64,000 nt of DNA from Rhynchospora pubera (GCA_028095005.1 CM051462.1:81913846-81977845); one strand, 5' to 3'; numbered from the stretch's first letter, positions 12,521-25,553 are shown. Notes: a model not told the origin generated them from the sequence alone. Made by a program: numbers and translations.

Positions 12521-14321
12521 TAAAACTCAAAGAAGATGGCGCGCTGTTTAATAGACACAGTTAGTTAGGGTAGAAGGGAGGTGACCTCGCAACCCCTGAT
12601 TTTTTTTTTTTTCGCCTTTTCTTTCCTTTGTTTTTTTTTCTTTTAATTTTCTCTCTCTTGACAGCAGCTGTCAAGGTTTCGAAAAAAAAAATATCGTAGT
12701 GGTCACAGAAAATCGATCAAATAAAACATAATTTATTGATTTAAGTGGTCCTCTTGTATACATCAGCTGGGTGCTTCCAACTATGACTTCTAAGTCCTAA
12801 GACTTGTTGACTTGCAACAATGTCGAAATTTTGAAATTTAATATTTTTCATTAGTTTTTGTGATGCTTGTTTTTGTAAAATTATAATAATTCAATACCAC
12901 TTGCAGCGCAAGCCCACAAACCCAGTTCCGCACCTAATCTCAATAAAAGAATCAAATGTTTTACTGATCATTGACTCTAGCCTGGTACACCTAGTTGTTG
13001 GTGTTTCTCCTGTCCCCACTACCCACAAATCACAATGCAATTGTATCTACTATAACAAAATAAAAGTTCATACTAAGGTACTATATGCATGGAAATCACT
13101 TACCATTTTTACTTCTTGTTACTTGTCCAAAAGTAGGGTATTCTCCGACCCGATACGGATATCGGCAAATCCTTTTCACATTTTTTATATATTTCAAGTG
13201 AATAAAAAGCAAAGCTGCATTCATAGAAAACTTTATTCGGTCTTATTATGTTGTGTGAGATATATATATATATATTTTATGTTTACAATGGTATGTTGTC
13301 CATGTCGAATGACCGAATAATTTGTTATTGCATCTTGATGTAAATTTATCATGCATGATGCATCTTCTTCTATTACACCAGGCATTCAGGCTTCCAATAA
13401 CTAGTCATTTACAAGTCCAAGCTTAAATTAGGCCCAAACTAGTTCTTCTTTTTATAAAGGCCCAATTATGATTTATTCACTTTTTCTTAATTATGGTGTT
13501 CAGCCGTCATTGTGCAGTTTAGAGAGGTAATCCACTGCAATCAGTTTAGAGAGGTAATTTTCTGAACCCTGTCAGATTGTTTGCATATCAGCTGGTGGTA
13601 TCTCAGTTGCAATCAGGTCACTGTTTCTCAGTAATTCACAATATGCCTATTCTATATTTCAATTCACTGCAATATCAGAGTTATAACGTGCAAAACTTTT
13701 ATTAGAAAGCTATACTTGATCCTCGATTCTTTTTTCCGAAAACACCTCAAAAAATTCATGTCAAAAACAAGGAAAAAGAAAACCAGATAAGTATGTGAAT
13801 CTTGATGCAAAGGGCAGTTATGCATCGAGAGTCGAGACAATAGACAAGTATGCATAAGCAATATGTAAAGTGTTCATCAAATGGTTCCGAAAATAAGTTT
13901 GAAAGATCAATATAAGAATAAAAAATGCATTGACATAGCATAAAAACCAACAACTGATGACCTTCGGCTCGTGTAAATGACGGTTCTGCCTCGCATGACT
14001 AAATTCAACATTTGTCCAGAATGTTGTTATTTGATACAATCAAGCAATGTATCAGATCAGATCTTCATAGAGTTAGTTAGCACTGAAAGCATGTCTATAT
14101 ATTTGGCATTTCTACTCTATAATGGATATCAGAGATTCAATAAAAAGGATTCTCTCACTCTCTCTCAGTTTTTTACCAGTTTTATCGAACTTTACTAGAA
14201 TCTCTGATAGGTATGCATGACTCTTACAACGTTTCTGAGGACAAAGCAATCAAAATCTTCCAAAGGAGAAATAGAAAGAAGAAATGGAGCAGAGGCTACC
14301 TCAAAATAAAAAAACAGCATC
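12521..14321. other. Intergenic stretch without a supported gene
   Basis: The stretch holds a T-rich run (12600-12650), a short TA tract (13261-13276) and a repeated phrase tttagagaggtaat (about 13516 and 13544). The open frame at 12901-13320 has no initiation context, splice evidence or family resemblance. The part 13660-14320 could include the 3' untranslated region of the minus-strand gene that ends at 14322. Confidence 0.45.
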
Positions 14322-14976
14322 TTAGGCCTTCTTGTACTGTATTGTTACGAAGTTCAAGTACATAGGTGGATGCATTATCCTCTGAAGAGGTGATTTTGCT
14401 AGCTCTTTACACTTCTCCCTTTCACTTCTACAAATTGAACAATTATAATTGCAATAAGCCGAAAATAATGCTGAACCAATAAACCCCATAAAAGCAAACA
14501 ATCCACATCCTGTCACTGTCAAAAAAAAATAAAAAGAAAATCATAGAGAAATAAGAGCTGTACTTTCTAGGCAAGTTAACCATCTAAAAACTTTGTATGA
14601 GATTATAAACTGAGAGAAAAAGATGTTAAACTTACAGCATTCACTTGTTGTCAGCTTGTTTTTGTTACCATAATTCATTATATTTTTGTTGGAATTGGAA
14701 CCTTGTACAATAATCTCTGAATTTGCTTTACTCTTTCCAATTTGCTTTCTAATTTGTCTCATTAGAAGCTCCAGCTTGGATGCGCTTGCCATGTATCTAA
14801 GCATCAGACCAAACAAATAACATATATAAGCACAAAAAAGGGAAGACAATGCACATTATTGTATTTATATTATGGAGCAACATGAACATCTGGATAGAAA
14901 AATAAGTAGTAATTCTGTGTTACCTGATGAGAAAGAAGCATTCAACTGAGAAGCTTTGTGAGGTTACTTTACCCAT
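14322..14976 (-). CDS. Putative 135-residue single-span membrane protein (three exons)
   Basis: The model has exons 14976-14924, 14796-14636 and 14515-14322 on the minus strand. They are joined by GT-AG introns (donors gtaaca and gtaagttt; acceptors gatgcttag and tttgacag). Lengths 53, 161 and 194 sum to 408 and keep one open frame from an ATG to the stop. The product starts MGKVTSQSF. Its middle is basic and Asn/Ser-rich (about residues 20-70), followed by one hydrophobic segment (about 74-93, GLFAFMGFIGSALFSAY). A Cys cluster (C93, C97, C100) comes next, then a basic tail ending QYKKA. I do not recognise the family. Frame continuity across two clean introns argues for a real gene. The very short first exon and lack of known homology argue for caution. 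The neighbouring DNA is repeat-rich with no obvious partner. Confidence 0.4.
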
Positions 14977-15763
14977 AAATGTTTATCTATATATTTATTT
15001 CTTTCTTTCAGAGAACAAAACATGTACATAATTAGATAACTAGAGTGTTATGACATTGATATCCATTCATCTGAAGAAAAACGAATGGACAAAAAACCAG
15101 ACTCACTCTCAATTAATACTCGTTACGTTTGATAATTAACTATTATTAGACAAATAACATGTATGGTGAATGTTGAGCGATTCCAGATGTCCTCTTAATA
15201 TACACTTCAGGAAACTATATTACTGATATTACTAATAAGTAACGTGGAAAAGGGAAATACATAGGGGCAGCTCCAATAAATTTTTATTTTTTCGTTGTTT
15301 GAATTTTTCTTTTGTTCATTTTTTCCTTAGGTATACAAACTAAAAAGTATCAATTATTCCCAAGAAGTCCTTGTACACTTCATTTTTCATGTCCACAGAA
15401 AAAGGTTACAAACCGTACAAAATATATCTCAATTAACCATTAGAAAAATCAAGCAATCAAATTATATTTTTTATCCTTATTTTTAGAGGAAGACTGAGCC
15501 AACATAACTGAATTTCATCTTGAGTCTGTACCTAGCTTAGTTCTCATTGTCTGAACTCGCAACAAAACTTAAAATAAACTAACAAACTGACATGACAAAT
15601 CTATAAATCTTTGAATATATAATGGCAGATTTAAAATTCTGATTGAAAAGTTGATATATTATTGGATCTAGGGCCCATATTCGGCCTGTGTGGAAGTCCA
15701 AATCTTGAAGCTTACTATTTATCAGAAGGTCCAATCCTCGTTAACGCAACTGAAGAATACGCA
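14977..15763. other. Region upstream of the small membrane-protein gene
   Basis: A+T-rich. It would contain the promoter of the minus-strand gene ending at 14322. I cannot point to a convincing TATA box. No other gene is seen. Confidence 0.4.
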
Positions 15764-16148
15764 AGTCGTGAATTAGGGGTGCATAACGTCTAAAATGACC
15801 ACGAAAACGGTCGATTTCGTTAACCATTTCGTTTTGAAAACGAAATTAATCATCCATTTGCATTAACCATTTTAGAAAAATACACATGGACGGTTTGTAA
15901 CCCTTTTGAACTTTCGGTTAAACGAAATTAATCACCATTTTGAGATACCAAAGGTTACAAACCGTTTCATGAAAATACACATAACTTTTCAAATCACGAA
16001 AATACACATGGACGAAACCGTTTCAAACTTTCGTTAACCGTTTCATTTTCTAAATGCAACAAAAAATCTTTAACCGTTTCGTTTCGTTTTGGACGAAACG
16101 AAACAAAAGGACGGTTAAAACGGTGACCGTGTCACCCCTAAGTCATGA
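15764..16148. mobile_element. hAT-type MITE with aggggtg ends
   Basis: The inverted ends taggggtg (15774) and caccccta (ending 16140) enclose a body of repeated gttaacc/cgttt phrases. The flanks agtcgtga (15764-15771) and agtcatga (16141-16148) are an 8-bp duplication with one mismatch, leaving two extra bases on the left. It is the same type of element as 29851-30151. The greater divergence points to an older insertion. Confidence 0.7.
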
Positions 16149-17046
16149 TACAGGACGTTGCCTAGTCTCTTAAAAAAAGAAAAAAGAAAAAAGAAAAATC
16201 AAACATCATACACTATTATTATTTTTTTATTTTTACTTTGGGATGTAATAGTAGTCATTGTCCTCCAAAAAGAGATGAAACCAGAAAGATTTTTCTATAA
16301 TCTTAAGACGACATGAAATATTCACCTGTTTGTGTATTAAAAAAACACGTCAATTGTTTGTTCACATAAATCTATTAGCATGCATTGAAGCACCTACTGA
16401 TTATTTTAAGAAATTCTAGAACATTTCAACACATATAATATAATCATAAAAAATTATAATTATGCTCTAAAAAACAATCTAAGAGGACACGATATATTCG
16501 CTTAATCGAATTTGCAGAAGATACATCAGTAATTCGAGCATATTACTATATTTACAACTTATTTTATCCTATTGTTGATTATTTTAAGAAATTCTAAACA
16601 TATTTGAAGTAATAAATTCATGAAAATGAATAGTTTTTTTTTTAAAAATCAAAATATGATCTAAGAACTATTTACTTCTTCAAATTCTAGAAAGATCGGT
16701 ATATACATTTGTGCATTAAAAATGCATTTACAGGTCATTTTGAGCTATTGTTTCATCACTATAAGCAACTACAGCTGATTTTCAAGCTATAAAAATAATA
16801 AAAATCTGCATTTATATTTCAATATGACATATGACGGCACAAAATATACACGTCCACATCTGAAAAGACATTACTTTTATTTGCATATAAATATGATTTT
16901 AGATAATTACAAGTCAATTTGAAAATTTAAATATAGATTGATCATTTAATAAAGTCATATAATCTAAAAAATTAACATTTTAATGTTCAAAAGATTATTA
17001 ATTAATTATAATTATTATAATATAATATAATATAAGAGGACCTCAT
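16149..17046. other. Intergenic stretch upstream of SEC24
   Basis: A+T-rich. Diverged phrases repeat (gattattttaagaaattctaga about 16400, and tattttaagaaattctaaac about 16575). No gene. The SEC24 promoter must lie at its right end, where ataatataatataatataag (about 17015-17035) is a possible TATA region. Confidence 0.45.
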
Positions 17047-17767
17047 TTGCGCACCTTCTTATCTGGGTTAGTGCATGGACTAATTTACCCCTGTGTGTCT
17101 GTCAAATTTACTCCTCGCTGCGTCTCTCTCTTTCGTCTTGATTCGTCATTTGGGACACCTCTCCTTCTCCGCCTTCGCTGCGAGGCCCAGCGACGCCATC
17201 TCTCGATCCGGTCGGATCCGAGGCCTTATTCGATTCTTCTTCTCGGATCCGCTTCGGATCTGCTCCTCCGCAGGTACTCCCCTCCTCCTTTCTCTCCTCG
17301 TCCCCTCCCAACCTTTCGTCATAGGATTTGGATGGATTGGCATGACCTCAATTTTACTTATTTTTGGGTTAATTGAATTGGGACTCATTAAATGAGTGTA
17401 AAGGTGATATCTTTTTATTTGTTCTTGATCAGTATTGGGATTATTTGGATTTTAGAAATTGTTGTGAAATGTTTAATCTTTCTCGTCGGTATTAGTCAAA
17501 TAATATTTGTGAGTAGCTTGTAACTTTGTTGACATCATGATACACTTGATCATGGCATTTAGTATGCATGGCGGACATGCAGTTTATCTGATTGGTACTA
17601 ACTGGCATTCCAGATTCATGAAACTTATTCTGGGGTTATTATGTCTTGCAATAATATGTTAATTCTATGCTTTCATAACTAAATTTTTCATTTTGATTAT
17701 GTAATAAAATTAACTCACGGAAGCAATTGGTTTAATCAAATAGGAAAAATAATCGCACATAGCTAAA
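17047..17767 (+). other. SEC24 leader: 5' untranslated exon and leader intron
   Basis: A pyrimidine-rich, G+C-richer block (about 17050-17273) ends in ccgcag|gtactccc and looks like a noncoding first exon. An intron 17274-17743 ends in atcaaatag. The 24 bases from 17744 lead to the ATG at 17768. Overlapping open frames on both strands here reflect base composition. The transcription start is not fixed by sequence alone. Leader introns are common in plant housekeeping genes. Confidence 0.6.
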
Positions 17768-20700
17768 ATGCAACCACCTACTGGAGGCGAAAAACCACCA
17801 TCTACTTACCATGGTAGAACCTTAACTCCCGTTTCATCGGCCCTTCAGCTTAACCCACAGCCTGCTTTTCCACCACCTCCCATTCCAGGCCCACCTTTTG
17901 CAACTAGTAATGCTCCTGGTCAGATATTGGGCCCCCAATTTAGACCTCCATTCTCATCTAGTCAGCCCATACCAGGAGGAACCACTGCAGTACCACCACC
18001 ACCACCACCACAAGCTCCCTTTGGTCAACCTGTGCCAGGATCATCTCCCTTTGCTCCTGTTGGGCCCACTTCCGTTGCTGCTGGAACTACGTCTCCACCA
18101 ATAAGATTTAATGGGCCATCATCTGTTGGACCTACACCGGCCCCTACTTACCAGCAACCAGAAGTTCCGAGATTTTCTTCCCCATCCAAGCCAGTCACTC
18201 CCCTACAGAGCTCTTACATTCGGGGGCCACCTCAACCCCCCATCCAATCTGTTCCAATGGCAGCGCCGCCAACACAAATAGGCAACCAGTTGGGCATGAG
18301 ATCAAACATGCCGCCACCAATGGGATCCACAAGTTCGCTTGCTCAGCAGCATGTGCAAGGATTTACCAATGTAAACCAACAACGTACCATGTATCAGCCT
18401 CCGCCACCTCCACCACCTGGCCAGATGCAGTTCCCCAATGTAGGAACTGCAGTGGCTCCGCATGGTCAGATGCAGTTTCCTCACTCGGGAGGAACAATGA
18501 CAGCTCCTCCACAGGTGCAATTCCCTTCCATGGGGCCTCAAGTGGGACCACCAATTGGTTCTACTGGTGCCATTCACAGTCTGGTTGAGGAGTTCCAGTC
18601 CCTGTCGGTGGGTGCTGCTCCTGGATCGATCGACTCAGGTGTTGACGTAAAGACACTGCCGAGGCCATTACAGGGGGATGAAGAACCAACTAGAATTTTG
18701 GAATCATACCCATTGAATTGTCATCCGAGATATTTCAGGCTGACAACGCATGCCTTGCCCAATTCCCAATCTCTACATACCAGATGGCATTTGCCCCTTG
18801 GTGCTGTGGTTCATCCCTTGGCCCAATCTCCTAATGGGGTAATACCTTTTTGACAATGAGTAGTTTTCTACTTGGGTAATTGCACCATTATTTTTGGCCC
18901 TTTATTAAAAGCGCAAACCATCACAATATCGATGTATATTACCAGACAAAACATTGCAAATACCATGCATAGCCCTAGATTCATGATGAGTATCATCCTT
19001 ATCCCACTTATTCCAACACGCACTCCAATTTAGTGGTTTCCTAATTGTTTATCTTTACATCAGTAATTAAGAAAAATGAAACTTTGGATGAGCTTTTTGT
19101 AAGTTAGTTAGGGGTGATGGCATGGATGAGGACACAGTTTTTAAAGAGGAGCTTAGTTTATTTTGTTTTCAGTATGTAGATGATTTTGTGCGGGCTCATA
19201 TAGAAATATTTGTCATTTTTTTCAATTGTGCTTCTTAAAATTTTGTTCAGGAGGAGGTGCCAGTAATAAACTTTGGTAATGCTGGTGTTATAAGGTGTCG
19301 CAGATGTAGAACCTACATAAACCCCTATGTGACATTTGCTGATTCAGGCAGGAAATGGAGATGCAATCTTTGTCAATTGCTCAATGATGGTAAAGACCGG
19401 ATTGCCATTCTTTAAGAAAATCTTTATTTATTTGGAACTTTAGAAGTGTTCCTACGGGCTTATGCTGCCAAAAAATAAGTATAAATAAATAAATAAATAA
19501 AAGTGATTTCCCTTGTGTTGTGACAGTCCCTGCGGAGTATTTTAGTGCACTGGATGCAAGTGGTAGGAGATATGATGCAGATCAAAGGCCAGAGCTGAAT
19601 AAAGGCACTGTTGATTTTCTAGCCCCTGCTGAATACATGGTGCGGCCGCCAATGCCTCCCTGTTATTTCTTCCTTATAGATGTTTCTCTAGCCTCTGTTC
19701 AGTGCGGCTTACTCGAGGTATACCTTGTGCTCTCTCCCTCCTCCCACAAAATAAGATGATCTTGTCAAGGGGACTTCTTTAAAAGAAATGCACTCTCTAT
19801 TTTATCAAACTATAGCACCTTCACACTCAGGACTATCATTAACACTTTCTCACAGGATGCTCATGTCATGACAATCATCACTTTTGTTCTTTGAAATTAA
19901 TTTTTCTGTGTCCTTCAACTCTATTTTTCTGGTTCTGTTGTTTGAGAATCTACCTCCAGTCGCTCATTAAAGGGAAGACAAGTGAACTAAACAATGGTAC
20001 GGTGCTATGATAATTGAATGCCTTAAATTATCTAAGAAGACAACTCTTTTTTTATGATAAATGGAGTAGTCTTAGCTTATTTTTTTGTCCATTTGAATTC
20101 TGGTTTTTCTGCAAAGACCAAAGTTTATTTGGGTCTCCTTCCAGTTAGCGCATATGATGGATCATAGGATGCTTTAATCATTTTGTAACATTTTTATTTC
20201 TAATTATTTTGTTATTTACAGGTGGTTGCGAAGACTATAAAATCATGCCTCGATCGACTACCTGGATCCCCACGTACTCAGATTGGCTTCATAACGTTTG
20301 ATAGCACCTTGCACTTTCATAACCTGAAGGCACTTTTCTAGTTTGTCTACACTGCTTTTGTTTCTTTCTTTGTTGATTAATAATTGATTATTTTATTTAT
20401 CTTTTGAGTATTGCATAAATTTTAATACATGAAATGACTTTGTGTGGTTTTTGCTTGTTTGTTTACAGTCATCCCTGACACAGCCTCAGATGATGGTGGT
20501 GCCAGACCTAGATGATGTGTTCTTGCCTCTACCTGATGACCTGCTTGTGAATCTATCTGATTCGAGAAACGTGGTTGACTCATTCTTAGACAGCCTTCCA
20601 ACCATGTTCCAAGAAAATCCTAATGTTGAATCTGCTACAGGCCCTGCCCTCAGAGCTGCTTATATGGTCATGGTATGCCTTCTTTCTCTTCCATCTTTTA

Positions 20701-23700
20701 CGAGAATAATTTGTTGTTTCATTAATTAGAGATGCTAGAGTCCAATATACAGGATGTTGGGGTTGTTCTCATGTTTCAAATTTCAAATGACCGATCCAAA
20801 CCGTACAATGTGTTCTCCATATTGAAAACTTATAAGAAACCAAATTGTTATTAATTTATAAGAAGTTTTACTAATTTTTTTCAGATTTTTCAAAATCATT
20901 AGCTATTGGAGGGTCCATAATTCTTGTATCATGGATTTTCTAAACTACCTGAAAAATTGTAAAAACTTTCAAGGAGAATGTAAAAATTGGTTTCTTATAA
21001 TTTTTCATTGTGAAGAACATATTGAAAGGTTTGTATCGGTTGTTGGTCGTATGAAATTTGAAACGTGAAACAATTGTGTGCAGCAGACCCCATGTAGTCT
21101 ATATATTGGACTGCAGTATTTCTCTTATTAATATGGCCTTTTTATTTCATTATTTGATGCAAATAAGCCCCCTTCATTGTATCTAAATCGCAAGAACATA
21201 GCCCTTGCATTGTAGCCAAAAAAAGGGCTCTTTATTCTTAAGTGGAACACCATCTCAAGGCCAAAAATTGAACTGTAGTCTAAATTGTTTATATGTGTTG
21301 TTTATCTAGCTCCCAAAGCATGTTGTGCTGGAGACTTAAACAACATAACCAGAAATTCTGCCAATCTAAATGTCATTTCTAATTTGAGGATATAATCATA
21401 TAATTAATATGTATGTTCTGTTAACAATATGCCTGTTTTTAATTTTTTTTTTTACAATTATTAGTAAATTTAAGTACGTTTAGAGAAAGTAGAGTTAACT
21501 AATTCACTTTGTATTGAGAGTTGGATTCTCTTCTTCTTGCAACATAATCTTTTTGTAAATTTGTGCTTACATAACAGCCTTATTTTGTTAAATTATTTTG
21601 TCATAAAATTTTCCACTATGGTGGACCTTACACATCTCTTTCAGAGTCAAATAGGAGGAAAACTTCTGTTGTTTCAAAGCAATTTGCCATCTATTGGAAT
21701 TGGCCGGCTTAGACTCAGAGGGGATGATGTTCGGGCCTATGGTACTGACAAGGAGCACATCTTAAGGGTACCTGAAGACCCCTTCTACAAACAGATGGCT
21801 GCTGAATTTACCAAAAATCAGATATCTGTTGACATATTTGCTTTCAGCAATAAGTACTGTGACATCGCTTCTCTAGGTCAGTGCACTTATTATTTGTTGC
21901 TTTAAAAGAAAAAAAATTCCTGTGTATTTTGGTTACTCACAAAGATATTCAAGCATTTCAGCTCTAAACAATGGTTAACTCTAGCAAAAAAACAACTGAA
22001 CTCTATGACTACATACATATTAACTTATCTAAGATTTACTCTTAATAAGTCTACGGGGGCTACTAACACAATATTAAGTTTGCTTTGCTTGATTGTGGTT
22101 TAAGAGAAAAGTAGTGTATTGTTATGATGGAATTGCCAATATTTATTATTCATCAGGCCAATACCTTTTCTATTTGGTGGAATATATGAACTTCTTAACG
22201 TGGAATTTTCATAATTTGGCATTGGTAGGAAAATATAACCATACATTTTCTGTTTTTCATTGAAAATTTTTTATATGGTTATGTTAGGTACACTCTCGAA
22301 ATATACTGGTGGCCAGGTTTATTTTTACCCTTCTTTCCATGCATCTACCCATGGAGAGAAGCTACAATATGAGCTAGCCCGTAATCTGACAAGGGAAACT
22401 GCTTGGGAGGCTGTCATGCGTATAAGATGTGGCAAAGGTTTTACCTTATATTTAATAATGTGATAATTCCATTTCTACTATTTGAAGGTTTCTTTTGCAA
22501 ATGGCTCCAATTAGTTTGCTACAATAACAGTTTTAATTAATTAATAGTTTGTTGTTAATCTTAAATGATTTTTAAGCAAATGTTATTAATTGCCAAGGAA
22601 ATTTAATGTATTCTAGAATCTCACAATTGAACTTGTGTAGACTTTATTAGTGATCATTTTGAACTAAAATCAAACTTTTCGCGGGGATACTCAAATCATG
22701 GATCATATCCCGACTCTCTATAGTTACATAAAAGTTTGTAGAACACAGAAAGGCAGGATGCCCATGACGGGTACGTGTGGGATGAAGCAAATCCTCGTTG
22801 GACTTGATTTTTCCATGAAAAGGAGTTCGTACATGTTGGGCGGTCCCACCTGTAAATACTCCCCCAGTATGAAAAGTTCTTAAATACATAAATGCTTTCT
22901 TCTTTGTTTAATGTAATTTTTCAGGCGTGAGATTTTCAACATATCACGGACATTTCATGCTACGATCGACAGATTTATTAGCATTACCGGCTGTTGATTG
23001 TGATAAAGCATTTTCCATGCAATTAAATCTGGAGGACACCCTAATGACTACCCAAACTGTCTATTTTCAAGTTGCTTTATTGTATCCTTTGATCGATATC
23101 TTTTTTCTTATTTATAAATGTTATAGCACTACCATATCATGCTGAACCATGCAACTATTATTGAGCTTATACCTGGACCTTGGCAATAATAATAGCTTAG
23201 TTACAGTGATCCACTGTTATGTAAATGGACAACTTTGATATATGGGGTCCTTATATCAGAATTATAGATACACATCCTCATCTGGCGAAAGACGAATCAG
23301 GGTACACACTGCTGCGGCACCTGTGGTACCTGATCTTGGAGAGATGTACCGCCAAGCTGATACTGGTGCTATTATTTCTCTACTAAGTAGGATGGGTGAG
23401 TTGTATAGAATTCATTCTCTTCTTACTGCTGCCTGGAAATGTCTCATCTGGAAAGAACAAAAGGATGCATTTTGTTTTAGTTTGTCACAATCTATGTCGA
23501 ACCAATTAATGGTAAAAATGGCCAAGGATCATAAGCTTCATTTTTGGCACTGGAACTTTTATAAAATAAGGGAACTTCAAATGTGTTCACATGGGCAAAT
23601 TGTACAAATTTACTACATGACAATGTTATCTTGTTATAAGCCACCTTTTTTTGAGGAACCTTTGCAGAAGCAAATATATTATTACTTTGTTCAGTGTTCA

Positions 23701-25312
23701 CTCATGACATAAGGGCAAATATTTGAAAGATGTTACTTGATATTATTAACAGGAAATTTCTATGAGGGCATGCATACAAAAGAAGCATCAATTTACCTTA
23801 TTTTCAAATATGTGTCTAAAGCCATACTATTAGTATTAGGCAAACAAATATTTGAATGTGAATACTCTGATGTACATGTGTTAAAGGAGCATTATTATTT
23901 ATCACATTTTTCTAAAATTCAGCTGTGGAAACAACACTATCAAGCAAATTAGAGGATGCGCGCCAGATGCTTCAGTTGAAGCTGGTAAAGAGCTTCAAAG
24001 AGTACCGCAACCTCTATGCAGTACAACACCGACTGAGCGGTCGACTCATCTTTCCTGACTCATTAAAATACCTTCCCCTTTACATCCTTTCTCTCTGCAA
24101 GTCATGGGCTTTACGAGGTGGCTATGCAGATGTATCACTGGATGAGAGGTGTGCGGCAGGGTACACCATGATGGTGCTTCCTATCACCAGCACTCTTCGG
24201 CTTCTCTACCCTGCCTTGTATCGTATGGATGAGGTCTTGACAAAGGTTTTTTTTTTTCTGCTTTACTTAGATTTACTTTGCAGATCTTTTACCTTTTCCA
24301 CCACGAATTATGCAAATTACAAAAAAAGGTGTCATGTTCCTATCCTTTTGATATTAAAATCAGAATGAGTCCATTCATGACAAGTTCAATGACCTAGCAA
24401 CTTATAATATAAATTGGTGTGGCTTCAAACACAGTGGGTGTTGTTTGGATGTATAATGAGGTCAGCAGATTACTAATTGTAGTTCAACTCCTTTGAGAAA
24501 GGGACAGCGACATAAAACAAAAAAGCATAAACAAATTTTCTTTTCTGTTTCTTCAGCCATCAGAGAAGGAGAACATAGACGAGCTATTGACACAAGTTCC
24601 CCTGACAGTACAATGCTTAGACTCAAGAGGGCTCTATCTCTTGAATAATGGTTTAAGCTTTATTTTGTGGCTGGGAAGGATGTTATCTCCCGACCTTATT
24701 AATGGTATACTTGGAGGCAACCTTGCTAATTTCCCTGATCTCTCTAAGGTATGATACTCTTCTTAGCACTGTTTGCCTCTAAAAGTTACACATTCAATCA
24801 AATCTCTCAAGTTCTTTTACTACTTCACAGTTGTACTTTTTGTACCTGAAATTGGATTTTTTTTATCCCTTTTATATTCTTGATTCGTGTTTGCTTGGTT
24901 GTCTATTTATGTTTGAATTTCAGCCAGGGACCACTAATCTTTTTTTTTTTTTGTGTTGAAATGACTGGTCTTTGTGGCACCTTTTGTTCTATTTGATGAA
25001 GTATGCAAAAGCTGATTATCATTAGAAATATAGAACTATTAAAAATTGTTATTCTAAGAAACTAGGTGATAACACATTTTTCAGGTGCAATTGAATGAAA
25101 ATGGAAGCGAAGTATCAAAGAAACTAATGAAGGTATTAAAGACTATGAGGCAAAAAGATCCTTCATGTCACCAATTAGTCCACATAATAAGGCAAGGTGA
25201 GCAACCAAGAGAGGGATTCATGCTTCTTTCCAACCTTGCTGAAGATCAATCTGCAGGGGCTGCAAGCTATGTTGATTGGGTTCTCCAAATTCACCGCCAA
25301 ACTCAAGGTTAG
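17768..25312 (+). CDS. SEC24: COPII coat subunit SEC24 (SEC24A-type)
   Basis: Exons are 17768-18838, 19251-19389, 19527-19717, 20222-20329, 20469-20672, 21645-21876, 22288-22437, 22925-23081, 23268-23395, 23923-24245, 24557-24748 and 25085-25312. The total of 3123 nt gives 1040 residues. SEC24 is the cargo-selecting subunit that pairs with SEC23 and SAR1 on ER exit sites to bud ER-to-Golgi vesicles. The protein has a Pro/Gly/Gln-rich head (about 1-270) and a zinc finger (C373, C376, C395, C398). A trunk domain follows (PPMPPCYFFLIDVS, QIGFITFDSTLHFHN, DDVFLPLPDDLL), then the beta-sandwich (RCGKGVRFSTYHG), the helical region (EYRNLYAVQHRL) and a gelsolin-like end (REGFMLLSNLAEDQ). The length matches plant SEC24A proteins. 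The head begins MQPPTGGEKPP and carries the usual low-complexity divergence. No lesion is seen. Two introns are non-standard and are listed separately. Confidence 0.95.
20330..20468 (+). other. GC-AG intron of SEC24
   Basis: The exon ends aacctgaag and the intron starts gcactttt, with acceptor tgtttacag. Only this join keeps the conserved reading HNLK-SSLTQPQ. Reading on gives a stop (ttc tag) eleven bases later, and no GT donor lies between. The donor has the GC dinucleotide of the minor GC-AG class. Confidence 0.8.
20729..21124. mobile_element. Foldback MITE inside SEC24 intron 5
   Basis: The left end gagatgctagagtccaatata and the right end tatattggactgcagtatttctc form inverted ends, and the two arms pair along most of their length with moderate divergence. 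The core caaatgaccgatccaaaccgtacaatgtgttctcc is closely shared with the element at 35575-35985. It lies wholly in the intron between 20672 and 21645 and does not touch splice sites. Confidence 0.75.
23082..23267 (+). other. Probable U12-type (minor spliceosome) intron of SEC24
   Basis: The donor reads gtatcctttg, a full match to the U12 consensus RTATCCTTT. Near the 3' end, ggtccttatatcag resembles the U12 branch-site core TCCTTRA about 20 bases before the acceptor aattatag. The join tt|a completes a Leu codon and restores QVALL-YTSSSGERR, conserved in SEC24. The other introns of this gene do not start with this motif. Confidence 0.75.
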
Positions 25313-25553
25313 AGAAAAAAGCACGGAACACATTGTGTAATTGTTTCAGTTTTTGTGTAATGAGATTTCAATTTTTTTGTATGACATTGATTTTGCCTTT
25401 TCATTGAATATATTCTCCCTTGTAACATTCCCAAACTTTCTTTATGGTTTGCTTTCTTGTAGCAATAAGTTTTGTACTGCTGTAGATTATTTATAAGTTC
25501 AGAGGTAGATAATGGTCTTCTTTGTTCCATTTAGAACGTCACAAAAAACCTAT

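Noticed and set aside
12901..13320. 139-codon open frame
   Set aside because: No recognisable motif, no splice evidence and ordinary A+T-rich composition. The track translates it from a non-ATG start.
17108..17388. Open frames on both strands upstream of SEC24
   Set aside because: They fall in the pyrimidine-rich SEC24 leader and part of its leader intron. They are compositional shadows.
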